From contig NZ_JADOGI010000014.1 of NCBI RefSeq assembly GCF_015645445.1, positions 18,457 to 82,456 of the forward strand: a DNA stretch of 64,000 nucleotides. Direction: 5' to 3'. Source of the stretch: Nonomuraea cypriaca. Its GTDB lineage: Bacteria > Actinomycetota > Actinomycetes > Streptosporangiales > Streptosporangiaceae. Each line of letters begins with the position of its first letter. Within the stretch, counting starts at the first letter, position 1. Below, one piece after another: positions 8,348 through 16,535 of this stretch. The position numbers and the translations under genes are program-made. Below the pieces are notes generated by a model, which was not told the DNA's origin, ran no database searches, and saw only the letters and a list, made by a program, of their open reading frames with translations.

Positions 8348-9085
8348 TCAGCCGACGTCCGCGAGACCCTGCAGCTCCAGGAGCCCCACGTGGTGGCGCC
8401 ACAGCAACTGTTCGTTGAACGCCGCACCGAGATCGGGCAGGTGCTCACGGTCCTGTTCGGTCACCGCGGACGGCGCGGCACCCAGCTGGGCCAGCTCGAC
8501 GCTGATCCGCAGCAGCTCGTCGAGCGCGAGCAAATGGCTCAGCACCTGTGGTACATCCTGGCCGACCGTTGCGACACCGTGGCCGCGGAGCAGAACGACA
8601 GCGGACCCGCCGAGGGCGCGGGCGAGCTCTCCGCCCGCGGCGGCGGTGCGGACCAGGCCGGCATGGGGGTAGACGGGCACGCCGCCGTCGGCCAGCCGGA
8701 ACGCCGGGATGTCGTAGGCGCCGAAGATCGGGCGGATCGGCACCGCCGCGAGCCCGCCGAGAAGGGCCGAGCGGGGATGGGCGTGCAGCACGGAGGCGAT
8801 GTCCGGGCGTGCGCGCAGGATCTCGGCGTGGATCGGATACTCGTTGGGCAGCCGGTAGCCGTCGCCGACGTCGCCCTCGTCGTCGAGGGAGACGAGCCGG
8901 ACGTCGGACACGGTGGTGAAGAGCAGGCCGCGCTCCTGAGGGCCGCGGCAGCGGACCAGGACCCGGTCCGGGCCGACGCGCAGGCTGATGTGCCCGAGCA
9001 GCGGCGTGGTCAGCCCGGCCGCCGCCACGATGCGGCAGCCGAGGGCCACTGTCCTGCGCAGCTCGTCGAGTTCGTCGGCCATCAT
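8348..9085 (-). CDS. Class II aldolase/adducin-family protein, possible 3,4-dihydroxyphthalate decarboxylase
   Basis: 245 residues of the class II aldolase fold. The zinc-site motif is VLHAHPRSALL and a second histidine lies in LLRGHGVATVG. The family covers sugar-phosphate aldolases but also the PhtC-type 3,4-dihydroxyphthalate decarboxylases of Gram-positive phthalate operons. Its ATG overlaps the stop of the decarboxylase-family gene upstream (ATGATG). It is last in a five-gene coupled operon (12917 to 8348). The decarboxylase role is an inference from context. Confidence 0.8.
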   Translation of the reverse strand: MMADELDELRRTVALGCRIVAAAGLTTPLLGHISLRVGPDRVLVRCRGPQERGLLFTTVSDVRLVSLDDEGDVGDGYRLPNEYPIHAEILRARPDIASVLHAHPRSALLGGLAAVPIRPIFGAYDIPAFRLADGGVPVYPHAGLVRTAAAGGELARALGGSAVVLLRGHGVATVGQDVPQVLSHLLALDELLRISVELAQLGAAPSAVTEQDREHLPDLGAAFNEQLLWRHHVGLLELQGLADVG

Positions 9086-10068
9086 ATGACGAACGCTTCC
9101 AGGCTCTCCGGGGCGAAGATCGCCTCCGGCTCGCGAAGCCGGCGGGACAGGCCCTGCTCATGGTGATAGCGCAGGAACGTAGCCAGCACGTGCTGGTTCG
9201 CCTGCACGCCGTACGACCAGTAGTCGGCGCCGAGCAGGTCACGGGCCTGCTCGATCTCCTGGATCAGCCACGGCGTCATGAAGCGCAGCGCGGAGGAATC
9301 GTAGATCCGTCCGTAGGCGTCGTCGCGCGCGGCCACGAAGGCCTTGTAGAGCGACTGCGCCACCCAGCGGTGCCGTTCGTAGACGTCGCGGCGGATGACG
9401 ACGACGTGCATGATCGGGAAGATCCCCGTCGCGGCGAAGTAGGCATGTTCCGCCCCGACGACGTCGGGGAAGAGCCGCTTGACACGAGGGTCCCGCCGCT
9501 GGAAGGGGCTCGGCACGCGAGGGGTGTAGAGCGCGTCGATCTCGCCGTTCGCGAGCATGTCGGCCAGGGTCCGACCGGGCGGTGCCGTCTCCATCCGGAA
9601 CGGTGTCTCGACCCGGCCCTTCTCGATGCGTCCCGGCGACTCCTGGCCGCCGGAGACGTAGGTGACCGAGTCGAGGGGGACGCCGTGATGCTCGGCGAGG
9701 ATGCCGCGGATCCACACCCCCGCGGTCAGCTGGAACTCTGGGTTGCCGACGCGCTTGCCGCACAGGTCGGATGGCTTGTCGATGCCGGCGTCGGCGTTGA
9801 GGTAGATGCCGCCGTGCCGGAACATCCGTGAGGTGAAGACGGGCAGCGCCACGAACGGCGGTGTCTCCGCGTCGAGGGTGGCGACGTACGTCGACAGCGA
9901 CATCTCCGCCACGTCGAACTCGCGGTGCCGCAGCATCCGGAAGAAGGTCTCCTCGACCGGGAGCCGCAAGTAGGTCAGATCGATGCCGTCAGGGCGGATG
10001 CTGCCGTCCTCGAGGGCACGGGTGCGGTCGTAGTCGCCACAGGCGAGTGTCAGCGCCACGCGGCCCAT
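9082..10068 (-). CDS. 4,5-dihydroxyphthalate decarboxylase family protein
   Basis: 328 residues. The start ([19 protein letters not shown], then EGIDLTYL-like IRPDGIDLTYLRLP) and the EFDVAEMSLSTYVATL segment are hallmarks of the Pht5 family, which decarboxylates 4,5-dihydroxyphthalate to protocatechuate. The fold is that of periplasmic binding proteins, so such genes are often mis-called ABC solute-binding proteins. There is no signal peptide, which supports a cytoplasmic enzyme. It starts one base after the LigJ-like stop and overlaps the class II aldolase gene. A relic of the same family is at 2739-2897. Confidence 0.85.
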   Translation of the reverse strand: MGRVALTLACGDYDRTRALEDGSIRPDGIDLTYLRLPVEETFFRMLRHREFDVAEMSLSTYVATLDAETPPFVALPVFTSRMFRHGGIYLNADAGIDKPSDLCGKRVGNPEFQLTAGVWIRGILAEHHGVPLDSVTYVSGGQESPGRIEKGRVETPFRMETAPPGRTLADMLANGEIDALYTPRVPSPFQRRDPRVKRLFPDVVGAEHAYFAATGIFPIMHVVVIRRDVYERHRWVAQSLYKAFVAARDDAYGRIYDSSALRFMTPWLIQEIEQARDLLGADYWSYGVQANQHVLATFLRYHHEQGLSRRLREPEAIFAPESLEAFVI

Positions 10069-10069
10069 G

Positions 10070-11074
10070 TCAGGCTCCCGCCGCGACGCGCTCGAGCCGG
10101 GTCGCCAACCGCGGGTAGACCCGCCGCGCGTTCGCCTCGCAGACGGCCGCCAGTTCGGCGGGGGACAGGCCCGCGGCCTCGACGTACCTCAGCGTGTCGT
10201 CCCACGCGATGCCGGTCTCGGGGTCCGCGCCGCGTACCGCGCCGAGCATCTCCGAGGCGAAGAGCACGTTCGCCACCGGTACGACGCGGGTCAGCAAGTC
10301 GATTCCGGCCTGGTGGTAGACCGCGGTGTCGAAGAAGATGTTGCCGAGCAGCTCGGCGGGATCCTGCCAGCCGTAGCGGATCGCCAGTCCCCGGTAGCGG
10401 CCCCAGTGGTAGGGGACCGCGCCTCCGCCGTGCGGGATGACGAAGCGCAGGCCGGGGAACCGCCGGAAGAGGTCGCTCTGCAGCAGCTGGACGAAGACAT
10501 TCGTGTCGGCGTTGAGGTAGTGCGCGCCGAGGGTGTGGAAGTTCGGGTTGCACGCGGTCGAGACGTGCACCATGGCAGGGACGTCCAGCTCCTGCAGCAC
10601 CTCGTAGACCGGGAACCACGACTCGTCGGTCAGCGGCAGCCCGGACCAGGTGCCGGACGGGTCGGGGTTGAGGCTGCAGCCGACGAAGCCCAGCTCCCCG
10701 ACCACACGGCGCAGCTCCGCGATCACGCCGTCGAGGTTGCCGTCGGGCGTCTGCGGCAGCTGCGCGACCGGGGCGAAGTGCTGGGGATAGAGCTCGGAGA
10801 CCCGGTGGACCAGGTCGTTGGACGCGCGTGCCCAGGCATCGGCCACCGCGGGGTCGGGAACGTGGTGCTCCATGCCGGAGGCCCTGGGAGACAACAGCAT
10901 CACGTCCCCGCCGCGCTCACCCAAAATGCGCACCTGGTTGCCCTCGACGCTCTCCCGCAGCCGGTCGTCGGAGATCGGGGCCGGTACGGCGTCGCCGCCG
11001 GCGAGCTGGGCGTTGCGGAAGGCCTGGAGCGCGGGCGGCGCGGTGGTGTAGTGGCCGTGGACGTCGATGATCAC
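10070..11074 (-). CDS. ligJ: 4-oxalomesaconate hydratase-like amidohydrolase (LigJ type)
   Basis: 334 residues of the amidohydrolase superfamily. The N-terminus [16 protein letters not shown] is characteristic of LigJ, which hydrates 4-oxalomesaconate in the protocatechuate 4,5-cleavage pathway. Metal-ligand candidates are HGH near residue 6, the histidine in VHVSTA, and [15 protein letters not shown] 11074 overlaps the stop of the LigK-like gene (GTGA), implying coupling. Other amidohydrolase decarboxylases (ACMSD, gamma-resorcylate) are possible, but the neighbouring LigK-like gene favours LigJ. Confidence 0.82.
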   Translation of the reverse strand: MIIDVHGHYTTAPPALQAFRNAQLAGGDAVPAPISDDRLRESVEGNQVRILGERGGDVMLLSPRASGMEHHVPDPAVADAWARASNDLVHRVSELYPQHFAPVAQLPQTPDGNLDGVIAELRRVVGELGFVGCSLNPDPSGTWSGLPLTDESWFPVYEVLQELDVPAMVHVSTACNPNFHTLGAHYLNADTNVFVQLLQSDLFRRFPGLRFVIPHGGGAVPYHWGRYRGLAIRYGWQDPAELLGNIFFDTAVYHQAGIDLLTRVVPVANVLFASEMLGAVRGADPETGIAWDDTLRYVEAAGLSPAELAAVCEANARRVYPRLATRLERVAAGA

Positions 11075-11775
11075 GCTTGCTCCCTGCGGTAGGTCTCGTA
11101 GCCGACGTAGCGCAGCCCCTTGTGCTCGAGCCGCTCGCGCATAGCGTTCACGTCCAGCCCGAGCTCGCCGGCGGCGTACCGCCGGCGCGAGCGCGCCTCC
11201 TTCTCCTCGCGCGCCTTCGAGGCCGCGAGCACGGTCGCCGCCTCGGTCCGGCGGACGACCACCACGCCGTCATCGTCGGCGACGATCACGTCACCGGGCT
11301 CGACCAGCCGCCCGGCGCAGACGACCGGCACGTTGACCGCGCCGAGGGTCTCCTTGACGGTGCCCTCGGCCGAGACGCACTTCGACCAGGCAGGGAAGCC
11401 TATCGCCTCGAGCTCGGCGACGTCGCGCACGCCGGCGTCGATCACCAGGCCCCGCACCTCGCGGGCCTTGAGCGAGATCGCGATCAGTTCGCCGAAGTAG
11501 CCGGCATCCGACGGCGAGGTCGGGGCCACCACGAGGATATCGCCGGGCCGGCACTGCTCGACGGCGACGTGGATCATCCAGTTGTCGCAGGGCGGCACGC
11601 TGACCGTGACCGCCGTGCCGGAGATGCGGGTGCCGCGGTAGACCGGGGAGATGGAGGACGCCAGCAGCCCGGTGCGGCCCTGCGCCTCATGGACCGTGGC
11701 GACGCCGTACTCGCCGAGGCCGTCGCGCAGGTCGGCCGGCGTGCGCGGCGGATCGGTGACGACGATGCCGTTCAA
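11071..11775 (-). CDS. ligK: 4-carboxy-4-hydroxy-2-oxoadipate aldolase-like protein (LigK/RraA family)
   Basis: 234 residues of the RraA-like fold. It shows [20 protein letters not shown] followed by [19 protein letters not shown], in which the GELI loop and the RD pair form the Mg2+/pyruvate site. The family aldolase splits 4-carboxy-4-hydroxy-2-oxoadipate into pyruvate and oxaloacetate. No ATG is available: the best start is TTG 11775, whose last two bases are part of the TGA of the upstream dehydrogenase (TTGA coupling), and it gives the usual family length. Paired with LigJ it completes the lower 4,5-cleavage route. Confidence 0.82.
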   Translation of the reverse strand: MNGIVVTDPPRTPADLRDGLGEYGVATVHEAQGRTGLLASSISPVYRGTRISGTAVTVSVPPCDNWMIHVAVEQCRPGDILVVAPTSPSDAGYFGELIAISLKAREVRGLVIDAGVRDVAELEAIGFPAWSKCVSAEGTVKETLGAVNVPVVCAGRLVEPGDVIVADDDGVVVVRRTEAATVLAASKAREEKEARSRRRYAAGELGLDVNAMRERLEHKGLRYVGYETYRREQA

Positions 11776-12917
11776 CGCGTCACCGCCCCGCCGGCCTGGC
11801 CGATCAGCTCGGGCATGAGTGAGATGTGGATCGCGTCCTGCTCGGTCTCTCCGGCCAGCACGCGGATGGCGTGGTCGACCTGGTCGATGCCGTAGCGGTG
11901 GGTGGCCAGCTTCTCCAGCGGGAAGCGGCGGGAGGCGAGCTGGTCGAGGGCGAGCTCGCATGCCTTGAACGAGTGACCGCGAGCGCTCTTGATGGTGATC
12001 GCCTTCTCGGTCAGCTTCTTGACCGGGAAGGCGGGGAAGGCGGCCAGCTCGCCCTGGATGAGGAGCGTGCCCTCCCGCCGTACCAGCGCGTCGATCCCGA
12101 GCAGCATGGGTCCGGTCCCGGCGCGCGAGGTGCAGTCGAGCACGAAGTCGACCCCACGGCCGCCGGTGAGGTCCATGACCTTCTCCAGCGGGTCCTGCTG
12201 CAGGATGTCGATGACGTCGTCGGCGCCGAGCTCGCGGGCCAGGTCGAGCCGCGTCTTGTCACGGGTGGTGCCGCTGACGATGATCCGCGAGGCGCCGGCC
12301 TGCTTGCAGGCCACCACCTGGGAGAGGCCCTGCTGGCCCGGGCCCTGGATCAGCACGGTGTCGCTGTAGCCCACTCCGGCCGCCCGCAGCGCCCACTCGA
12401 TCCCGTTCGACAGCGGAGTGACGAGACCGGCGAGCTCGGCGGTGACGGTTTCGGGCACACGGTGGAGCACGGCGTTCCAGGGCAGGTACATGTACTCACC
12501 GAAACCGCCCCACAGGCTGCCCGGGTTCTCCGCCGAGGTGTAGCCGTAGCGGCGCGCGTCGGGGTTGGTGCGCCAGTCGGTGGCCTCGCAGTGGCGGTAT
12601 TCGCCGATGCGACACCACTCGCAGGTGAAGCAGCCGACATAGTGCTCGACGAAGACCCGGTCGCCCTCGCCCAGGCCGTGTCGCTCCTTGAACCGGGCGC
12701 CGGCCTGGGCGATCACGCCGACGTTCTCGTGGCCCATGATCACCCGGCCGTGGATCATGCTCGGCGGGCTGGCGTACATCTTCACGTCGGTGCCGCAGAT
12801 GCCTGCGACCTCCACCTGCAACAGGGCCGAATCCTCGTCGATCGCCGGGAGAGGGAACTCCTGCATCTCGGTCGTGCCGGGCGCGACGCGCACCGCCGCG
12901 CGCACCGTGTCGCTCAT
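11772..12917 (-). CDS. Zinc-dependent alcohol dehydrogenase (MDR family)
   Basis: 381 residues. The N-terminus has [10 protein letters not shown] and MGHENVG (catalytic zinc). The structural zinc loop is [15 protein letters not shown]. The nucleotide fold follows with [22 protein letters not shown]. It leads a coupled operon of dehydrogenase, LigK, LigJ, decarboxylase and class II aldolase, so it likely oxidises an alcohol or hydroxy intermediate of the aromatic pathway. It could replace Pht4-type dihydrodiol or LigC-type semialdehyde oxidation, but this cannot be told from sequence. TGGTAATGCCA lies 20 bases upstream. Confidence 0.88.
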   Translation of the reverse strand: MSDTVRAAVRVAPGTTEMQEFPLPAIDEDSALLQVEVAGICGTDVKMYASPPSMIHGRVIMGHENVGVIAQAGARFKERHGLGEGDRVFVEHYVGCFTCEWCRIGEYRHCEATDWRTNPDARRYGYTSAENPGSLWGGFGEYMYLPWNAVLHRVPETVTAELAGLVTPLSNGIEWALRAAGVGYSDTVLIQGPGQQGLSQVVACKQAGASRIIVSGTTRDKTRLDLARELGADDVIDILQQDPLEKVMDLTGGRGVDFVLDCTSRAGTGPMLLGIDALVRREGTLLIQGELAAFPAFPVKKLTEKAITIKSARGHSFKACELALDQLASRRFPLEKLATHRYGIDQVDHAIRVLAGETEQDAIHISLMPELIGQAGGAVTR

Positions 12918-12936
12918 ATCTCTCCTTTTGGCAAAA

Positions 12937-12947
12937 TGGTAATGCCA
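12937..12947. promoter_or_regulatory. Candidate GntR/FCD operator in divergent promoter, TGGTAATGCCA
   Basis: A near-match to TGGTNNNACCA, centred between the divergent dehydrogenase (start 12917, minus) and decarboxylase-like gene (start 12964, plus). A further half site GTACCAT follows at 12951. One site could control both operons. Confidence 0.55.
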
Positions 12948-12963
12948 TTAGTACCATAGACCA

Positions 12964-13896
12964 GTGCGCTACGTAACTCTCACCCGAGCCCAAGGCAACA
13001 ACCGAGCCGTCATCGACGGGAGCGTCGTCCCCCAGGGCTTCCCGCTCGAGTTCGCCCAGGAGGCGGCCCTCGTCCAGGGCTTCCGCAAGATGGTCCGCAA
13101 CCTGGCGTACGACGTCAGCGAGATGGCGCTGACGACCTACCTGTGCGCCCGCGAGCACGGCGTCCGCTTCAGCGCGCTGCCGGTCTTCCTGGTCCGCGGC
13201 TTCCACCACGGCGCGATCCTGGTGCGCCGCGACGGCACGATCACCGGCGCCAAGCAGTTGGCCGGCCGCCGGGTCGGCGTCAACCGCGGCTACACGGTCA
13301 CCACGGGCGTCTGGGGTCGGGCGATCTTGGGCACCGAGGGCGGGCTCGACCTCGACTCGGTCACGTGGGTGCGCTCCGGTGACGAACACGTCGCCGACTA
13401 CCGCCAGCCCGCGAACGTCGTCTCGGCCCCCTCGGGCCGCACCCTGATCGACCTGCTGAAGGCGGGTGAGCTGGACGCGGTGATCGGCGTCGACACGGAC
13501 GACCCGGACGTCACGCCGCTCATCGCCAACCCCGGGAAGGCCGGCTTCGCCGCCCTGCGCGAGCGCGGCCTCTACCCGATCAACCATCTCGTCGTCGTCA
13601 AGGACGACGTCCTGGCCGCCGAGCCCGGGATCGCCGCCGCCGTCTTCGAGGCCTTCGCCGAGTCCAAGCGACGCTACGTCGAGCGGCTCCGCTCCGGGAC
13701 GGTGGAGAACGCCAGCGACCGGATGTACGCCCGCGTGCTGGCCGAGACCGGCGCGGACCCGTTGCCGTACGGGCTCGAGCCCAACCGGGCCGTCCTGGAG
13801 GAGCTCATGGGCCACGCCGTGCGGCAGCACATCCTCGCCGCGCCGGTCCGGCTCGAAGACCTCTTCGCACCCTCGACCCTCGACCTGGCGGGCTGA
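12964..13896 (+). CDS. 4,5-dihydroxyphthalate decarboxylase family protein (second member)
   Basis: 310 residues. Shared with the member at 9082-10068 are YDVSEMALTTYLCARE (compare FDVAEMSLSTYVATLD), VGVNRGYTVTTGVWGRAIL, SGRTLIDLLKAGELDAV and the C-terminal LEDLFAPSTLDL. The CGDYDRT start is replaced by RAQGNNRAVIDG, so substrate or role may differ. No signal peptide. GTG 12964 has no ribosome-binding site and lies right after the operator region, so the transcript may be leaderless. It is followed three bases later by the RpiB-like gene. Confidence 0.78.
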   Translation: MRYVTLTRAQGNNRAVIDGSVVPQGFPLEFAQEAALVQGFRKMVRNLAYDVSEMALTTYLCAREHGVRFSALPVFLVRGFHHGAILVRRDGTITGAKQLAGRRVGVNRGYTVTTGVWGRAILGTEGGLDLDSVTWVRSGDEHVADYRQPANVVSAPSGRTLIDLLKAGELDAVIGVDTDDPDVTPLIANPGKAGFAALRERGLYPINHLVVVKDDVLAAEPGIAAAVFEAFAESKRRYVERLRSGTVENASDRMYARVLAETGADPLPYGLEPNRAVLEELMGHAVRQHILAAPVRLEDLFAPSTLDLAG

Positions 13897-13899
13897 GAC

Positions 13900-14343
13900 A
13901 TGCGAGTCGCGATCGCGGCTGACCACAACGGCGTCCTGCTCAAGAGCCGACTGGCCGACTGGCTCATGGCGCGCGGCCACCTGGTCGACGACCTCGGTGC
14001 CTACACGACCGACATCGTCGACTATCCGCCACTGTGCGCCGAGGTCGGGCGGCGGGTGGCCACGGGGCACGACGACCTCGGCATCGTCATCGGCGGAAGC
14101 GGCCAGGGCGAGGTGATCGCCTGCAACAAGATGCGCGGCGTGCGCGCCGGTCTGGCCTACAGCCGCTTCGCGGTCGAGATCTCCCGTGGCAACAACGATG
14201 CCAACGTGATGGTGCTCGGCACCAAGGTCCTCGGCGACGACGAAGCCGAGGAACTGCTCGCGCTGTGGCTCGGCACGCCCTTCAAGGGCGGTGTGCACGC
14301 GGCCCGCGTGGCGCAGATCAGCGCACTCGAACAGCAGGCCTGA
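13900..14343 (+). CDS. RpiB/LacAB-family sugar-phosphate isomerase
   Basis: 147 residues. The N-terminus VAIAADHNGVLLKSRL and the loop VIGGSGQGEVIACNKMRGVRA are typical of RpiB. The E. coli catalytic Cys position is Gly here; in mycobacterial RpiB this position is also non-Cys and the Glu of the SGxGE loop acts as base, and SGQGE is present. Ribose-5-phosphate isomerase is the family function, but in an aromatic operon it may act on a pathway intermediate by the same enediol chemistry, which is speculation. Confidence 0.85.
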   Translation: MRVAIAADHNGVLLKSRLADWLMARGHLVDDLGAYTTDIVDYPPLCAEVGRRVATGHDDLGIVIGGSGQGEVIACNKMRGVRAGLAYSRFAVEISRGNNDANVMVLGTKVLGDDEAEELLALWLGTPFKGGVHAARVAQISALEQQA

Positions 14344-14346
14344 TCA

Positions 14347-15201
14347 TCATCTGTCGTGGGACCGGAGGAACTCCAGGATGCGGGCCGGTGCCGTCTCCGC
14401 CGTCTGCTCGATCACCGGGACGTCCCAGTACTCGTGGACGGGCAGGCACTCCTCCAGGTAGCGCGCGGCCGAGGGCGCGTGCGAGGCGTCCTGGCCGGGC
14501 ACGATCAGCGCCGGCACGTCGAGCGCCATCAGCTCCTCCGGCTCCACACCCGGGACGGTGTCGCGGTCGAATAGCCCGCGCACACTGCCCGTCACGATCA
14601 GGTCGTAGCGGGCCTGGTCAAGGGCGGCGTAGGCTGCGGCGAACACCTCGTCGGTGCGCAGCGGAGCCGCCCACGGACCGACGCGCGGGTCCTTGCTGAA
14701 GCCGGCCGTCGTGGCGCGGGCCAGCTCGACGACCGCGCCCAGCCCCTGCTCGGCGACGAACGCGAGGTGCCGCACGAAGCGGCGGTGCTGGGCCATCCGG
14801 TAGCGGGGCCCGCCGGCGGGGGAGAAGAGCACCATGCCGCGGACCCGGTCCGGGGCCTCGACGGCGAGCGCGGCAGCCGTCGAGCAGCCCACGCAGCCCC
14901 CCATCGTGTGGGCGGAGTCGATGCCGAGGTGGTCGAGCAGCCCGAGAGCCTGGCCGACGTACTTCTTCCAGGTGAGCCGCTCGACCTTGCCGCCCGACTG
15001 GGCGGCCTCCCGCCGGTCGAAGACCACGCAGGTGTAGTGCGGCGCGAACGCGTCGACGAAGCCCAGGTCCCGGTAGCGGCTGAAGCTGGTCCAGTTCTCC
15101 AGGCCGGAGTCGAAGCCGCCCGGGCTGAACATCAACAGCGCCGGACCCTCGCCCACTGTCTCGTAGCGGGTGCGGATGCCGTCGAGGTCGACGAAGGGCA
15201 T
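14347..15201 (-). CDS. Alpha/beta hydrolase
   Basis: 284 residues. MPFVDLDGIRTRYETVGEGP begins the fold and the oxyanion-side motif is MFSPGGFDSG. The nucleophile elbow region reads TMGGCVGCSTAAALA, with Cys (GGCVGC) where Ser is usual, as in dienelactone-hydrolase-type enzymes. ATG 15201 has AGGAG upstream. It is the last gene of the operon Rieske oxygenase - unknown - PanB-like - hydrolase and converges on the RpiB-like gene. A Cys nucleophile would suit lactone or meta-cleavage-product hydrolysis, for example in place of LigI. Confidence 0.8.
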   Translation of the reverse strand: MPFVDLDGIRTRYETVGEGPALLMFSPGGFDSGLENWTSFSRYRDLGFVDAFAPHYTCVVFDRREAAQSGGKVERLTWKKYVGQALGLLDHLGIDSAHTMGGCVGCSTAAALAVEAPDRVRGMVLFSPAGGPRYRMAQHRRFVRHLAFVAEQGLGAVVELARATTAGFSKDPRVGPWAAPLRTDEVFAAAYAALDQARYDLIVTGSVRGLFDRDTVPGVEPEELMALDVPALIVPGQDASHAPSAARYLEECLPVHEYWDVPVIEQTAETAPARILEFLRSHDR

Positions 15202-15209
15202 GGAGGCTC

Positions 15210-16040
15210 CTAGATCTTGATGCCGCCGCGGATCTGCCGACCGGCGCGGATGTCGGCCGCGCACTGGCTGAGCGCGTCGTAGGCGAGCCGGGCGACGTTG
15301 AGGTAGGTGTCCGGCGCCCTGTCGAGGTTGTCGGCCGAGTATCCGAGCGCCGCGGTCGTCATCCTGATCCGGCCGTCGAGCCACGGCCCGCCGCCGAAGC
15401 CGCCCAGCACAGGGATCGACACCGCCTCGACCACGGCGGGCCCGACGACGGGACCGGAGTTGGTGAAGTTGAGCGCGACGGCGCCGGCCGACTCCAGCCG
15501 CCTCGCCTCGCCGACCAGCTCGTCCAACATCTCCTCGGGAACCTGCACGGAACTGGCCGCCGAGTACTCGATGCCGTACTTGAGCGCGGTCTGCGGAGTG
15601 ATCCCGAACTGCGCGAAGACGGGGATGCCGGCGCGGGTCACCGCTTCCACGGCCTCGGGGAAGTCCGCGGCGCCGTCGAGCTTGACCAGGTCGACGCCGG
15701 CCTCCTTGACCAGCCGGATGGCGGCGCGGACGGCGCCGGCCAGGCCCTGCTGAAGCGGGCCGAACGGGAAGTCGCAGCTCAGCAGCGCGCGGCTGACGCC
15801 TCGCCGCACCGCCTTCGCGACGACGAGCATCTCCTCCATCGTGATCTCCAGCGGATGCGGCTGACCCCAGAGGTTCACCCCGACGGTGTCGCCGACCGAG
15901 ACGATCTCGACGCCGACCCGGTCGGCGATGCGCGCCATCTGGTAGTCCCAGGCGACGAGGCACACGCTCTTCTCGCCGGCGGCCTTCATCGCCTGCAGCG
16001 ACGGAACGGTCACCTTGCCGGGAGCGGCCGCGGCGCTCAT
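15210..16040 (-). CDS. Ketopantoate hydroxymethyltransferase-like protein (PanB family)
   Basis: 276 residues of the PanB/PEP-mutase TIM-barrel type. It shows LVAWDYQMARIADRVGVEIV then SVGDTVGVNLWGQ (PanB's usual GDSL.. loop is GDTV here), LLSCDFPFG, and VKLDGAAD with the metal-site region. It lacks the usual PanB length and neighbours, so housekeeping pantothenate synthesis is unlikely. A one-carbon transfer, retro-aldol or lyase step on a keto acid from the aromatic pathway fits better. Its ATG overlaps the stop of the upstream unknown gene (ATGA). Confidence 0.75.
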   Translation of the reverse strand: MSAAAAPGKVTVPSLQAMKAAGEKSVCLVAWDYQMARIADRVGVEIVSVGDTVGVNLWGQPHPLEITMEEMLVVAKAVRRGVSRALLSCDFPFGPLQQGLAGAVRAAIRLVKEAGVDLVKLDGAADFPEAVEAVTRAGIPVFAQFGITPQTALKYGIEYSAASSVQVPEEMLDELVGEARRLESAGAVALNFTNSGPVVGPAVVEAVSIPVLGGFGGGPWLDGRIRMTTAALGYSADNLDRAPDTYLNVARLAYDALSQCAADIRAGRQIRGGIKI

Positions 16041-16516
16041 GCGCGGGTCGCCCTGAGCAGCTCGAAGAGGTCGTCCTCCTCGGCGGGGACCAGCAGGATG
16101 CGGGCATAGGGCCGGAGCGCGAACAGCGCCTCACTGGTCAACTGCCCCGGCGTGACGGCCAGGCCCGCCGTCATGATGCCGCGAACCTTGCAGGCGGCAC
16201 CGATGGTCGCGGCAGCCTCGGTGTTCTCACCATTGGTGGAGACGAGTACGAGGGTGTTGCTGTCCTCCAGCTCCCCGACGAGCGGCACCCTCTCACCGGA
16301 CATGGTGACGAGGCTGTGCCCCGGGTCGACGGCCGAGTAGAACCTCGCCTGCGCCCACTGCGTCTGCGCCGCCTGGCGCACGATCTCCCCGGCCGCGGCG
16401 TCCAGTGCCACCACCCGGGTGTTCCGGGCGGCAGCCAGGGGATAGTCGATGCGGAAGGCCGCCTCCTCGGCGGTCGCCGCGCGAGCGCAGCTACTGACCA
16501 GGCGGGATTGTGTCAT
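16037..16516 (-). CDS. Unrecognised 159-residue protein between Rieske oxygenase and PanB-like genes
   Basis: Soluble, alanine-rich, with a Rossmann-like strand-turn (NTLVLVSTNGENTEAAATIG) and a C-terminal ARILLVPAEEDDLFELLRAT. No family recognised. GAGGAG precedes ATG 16516 and its stop overlaps the PanB-like ATG, so the two proteins are made together and may form a complex. It sits 19 bases after the oxygenase stop. Confidence 0.75.
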   Translation of the reverse strand: MTQSRLVSSCARAATAEEAAFRIDYPLAAARNTRVVALDAAAGEIVRQAAQTQWAQARFYSAVDPGHSLVTMSGERVPLVGELEDSNTLVLVSTNGENTEAAATIGAACKVRGIMTAGLAVTPGQLTSEALFALRPYARILLVPAEEDDLFELLRATRA

Positions 16517-16535
16517 CGGTGTACTCCTCGGGATG

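Noticed and set aside
6669..8402. 577-codon open frame on the minus strand
   Set aside because: It is the antisense of reductase copy 2 with high-GC third-position bias. Only its end (6690-7000) carries real, relic coding sequence of a bicupin.
9082..10068. Calling this an ABC transporter solute-binding protein
   Set aside because: No signal peptide or lipobox and no permease genes nearby; the CGDYDRT and FDVAEMS motifs fit the 4,5-dihydroxyphthalate decarboxylase family.
12496..14298. 600-codon open frame on the minus strand
   Set aside because: Antisense of the decarboxylase-like and RpiB-like genes, running into the dehydrogenase out of frame; no domain, no ribosome-binding site.
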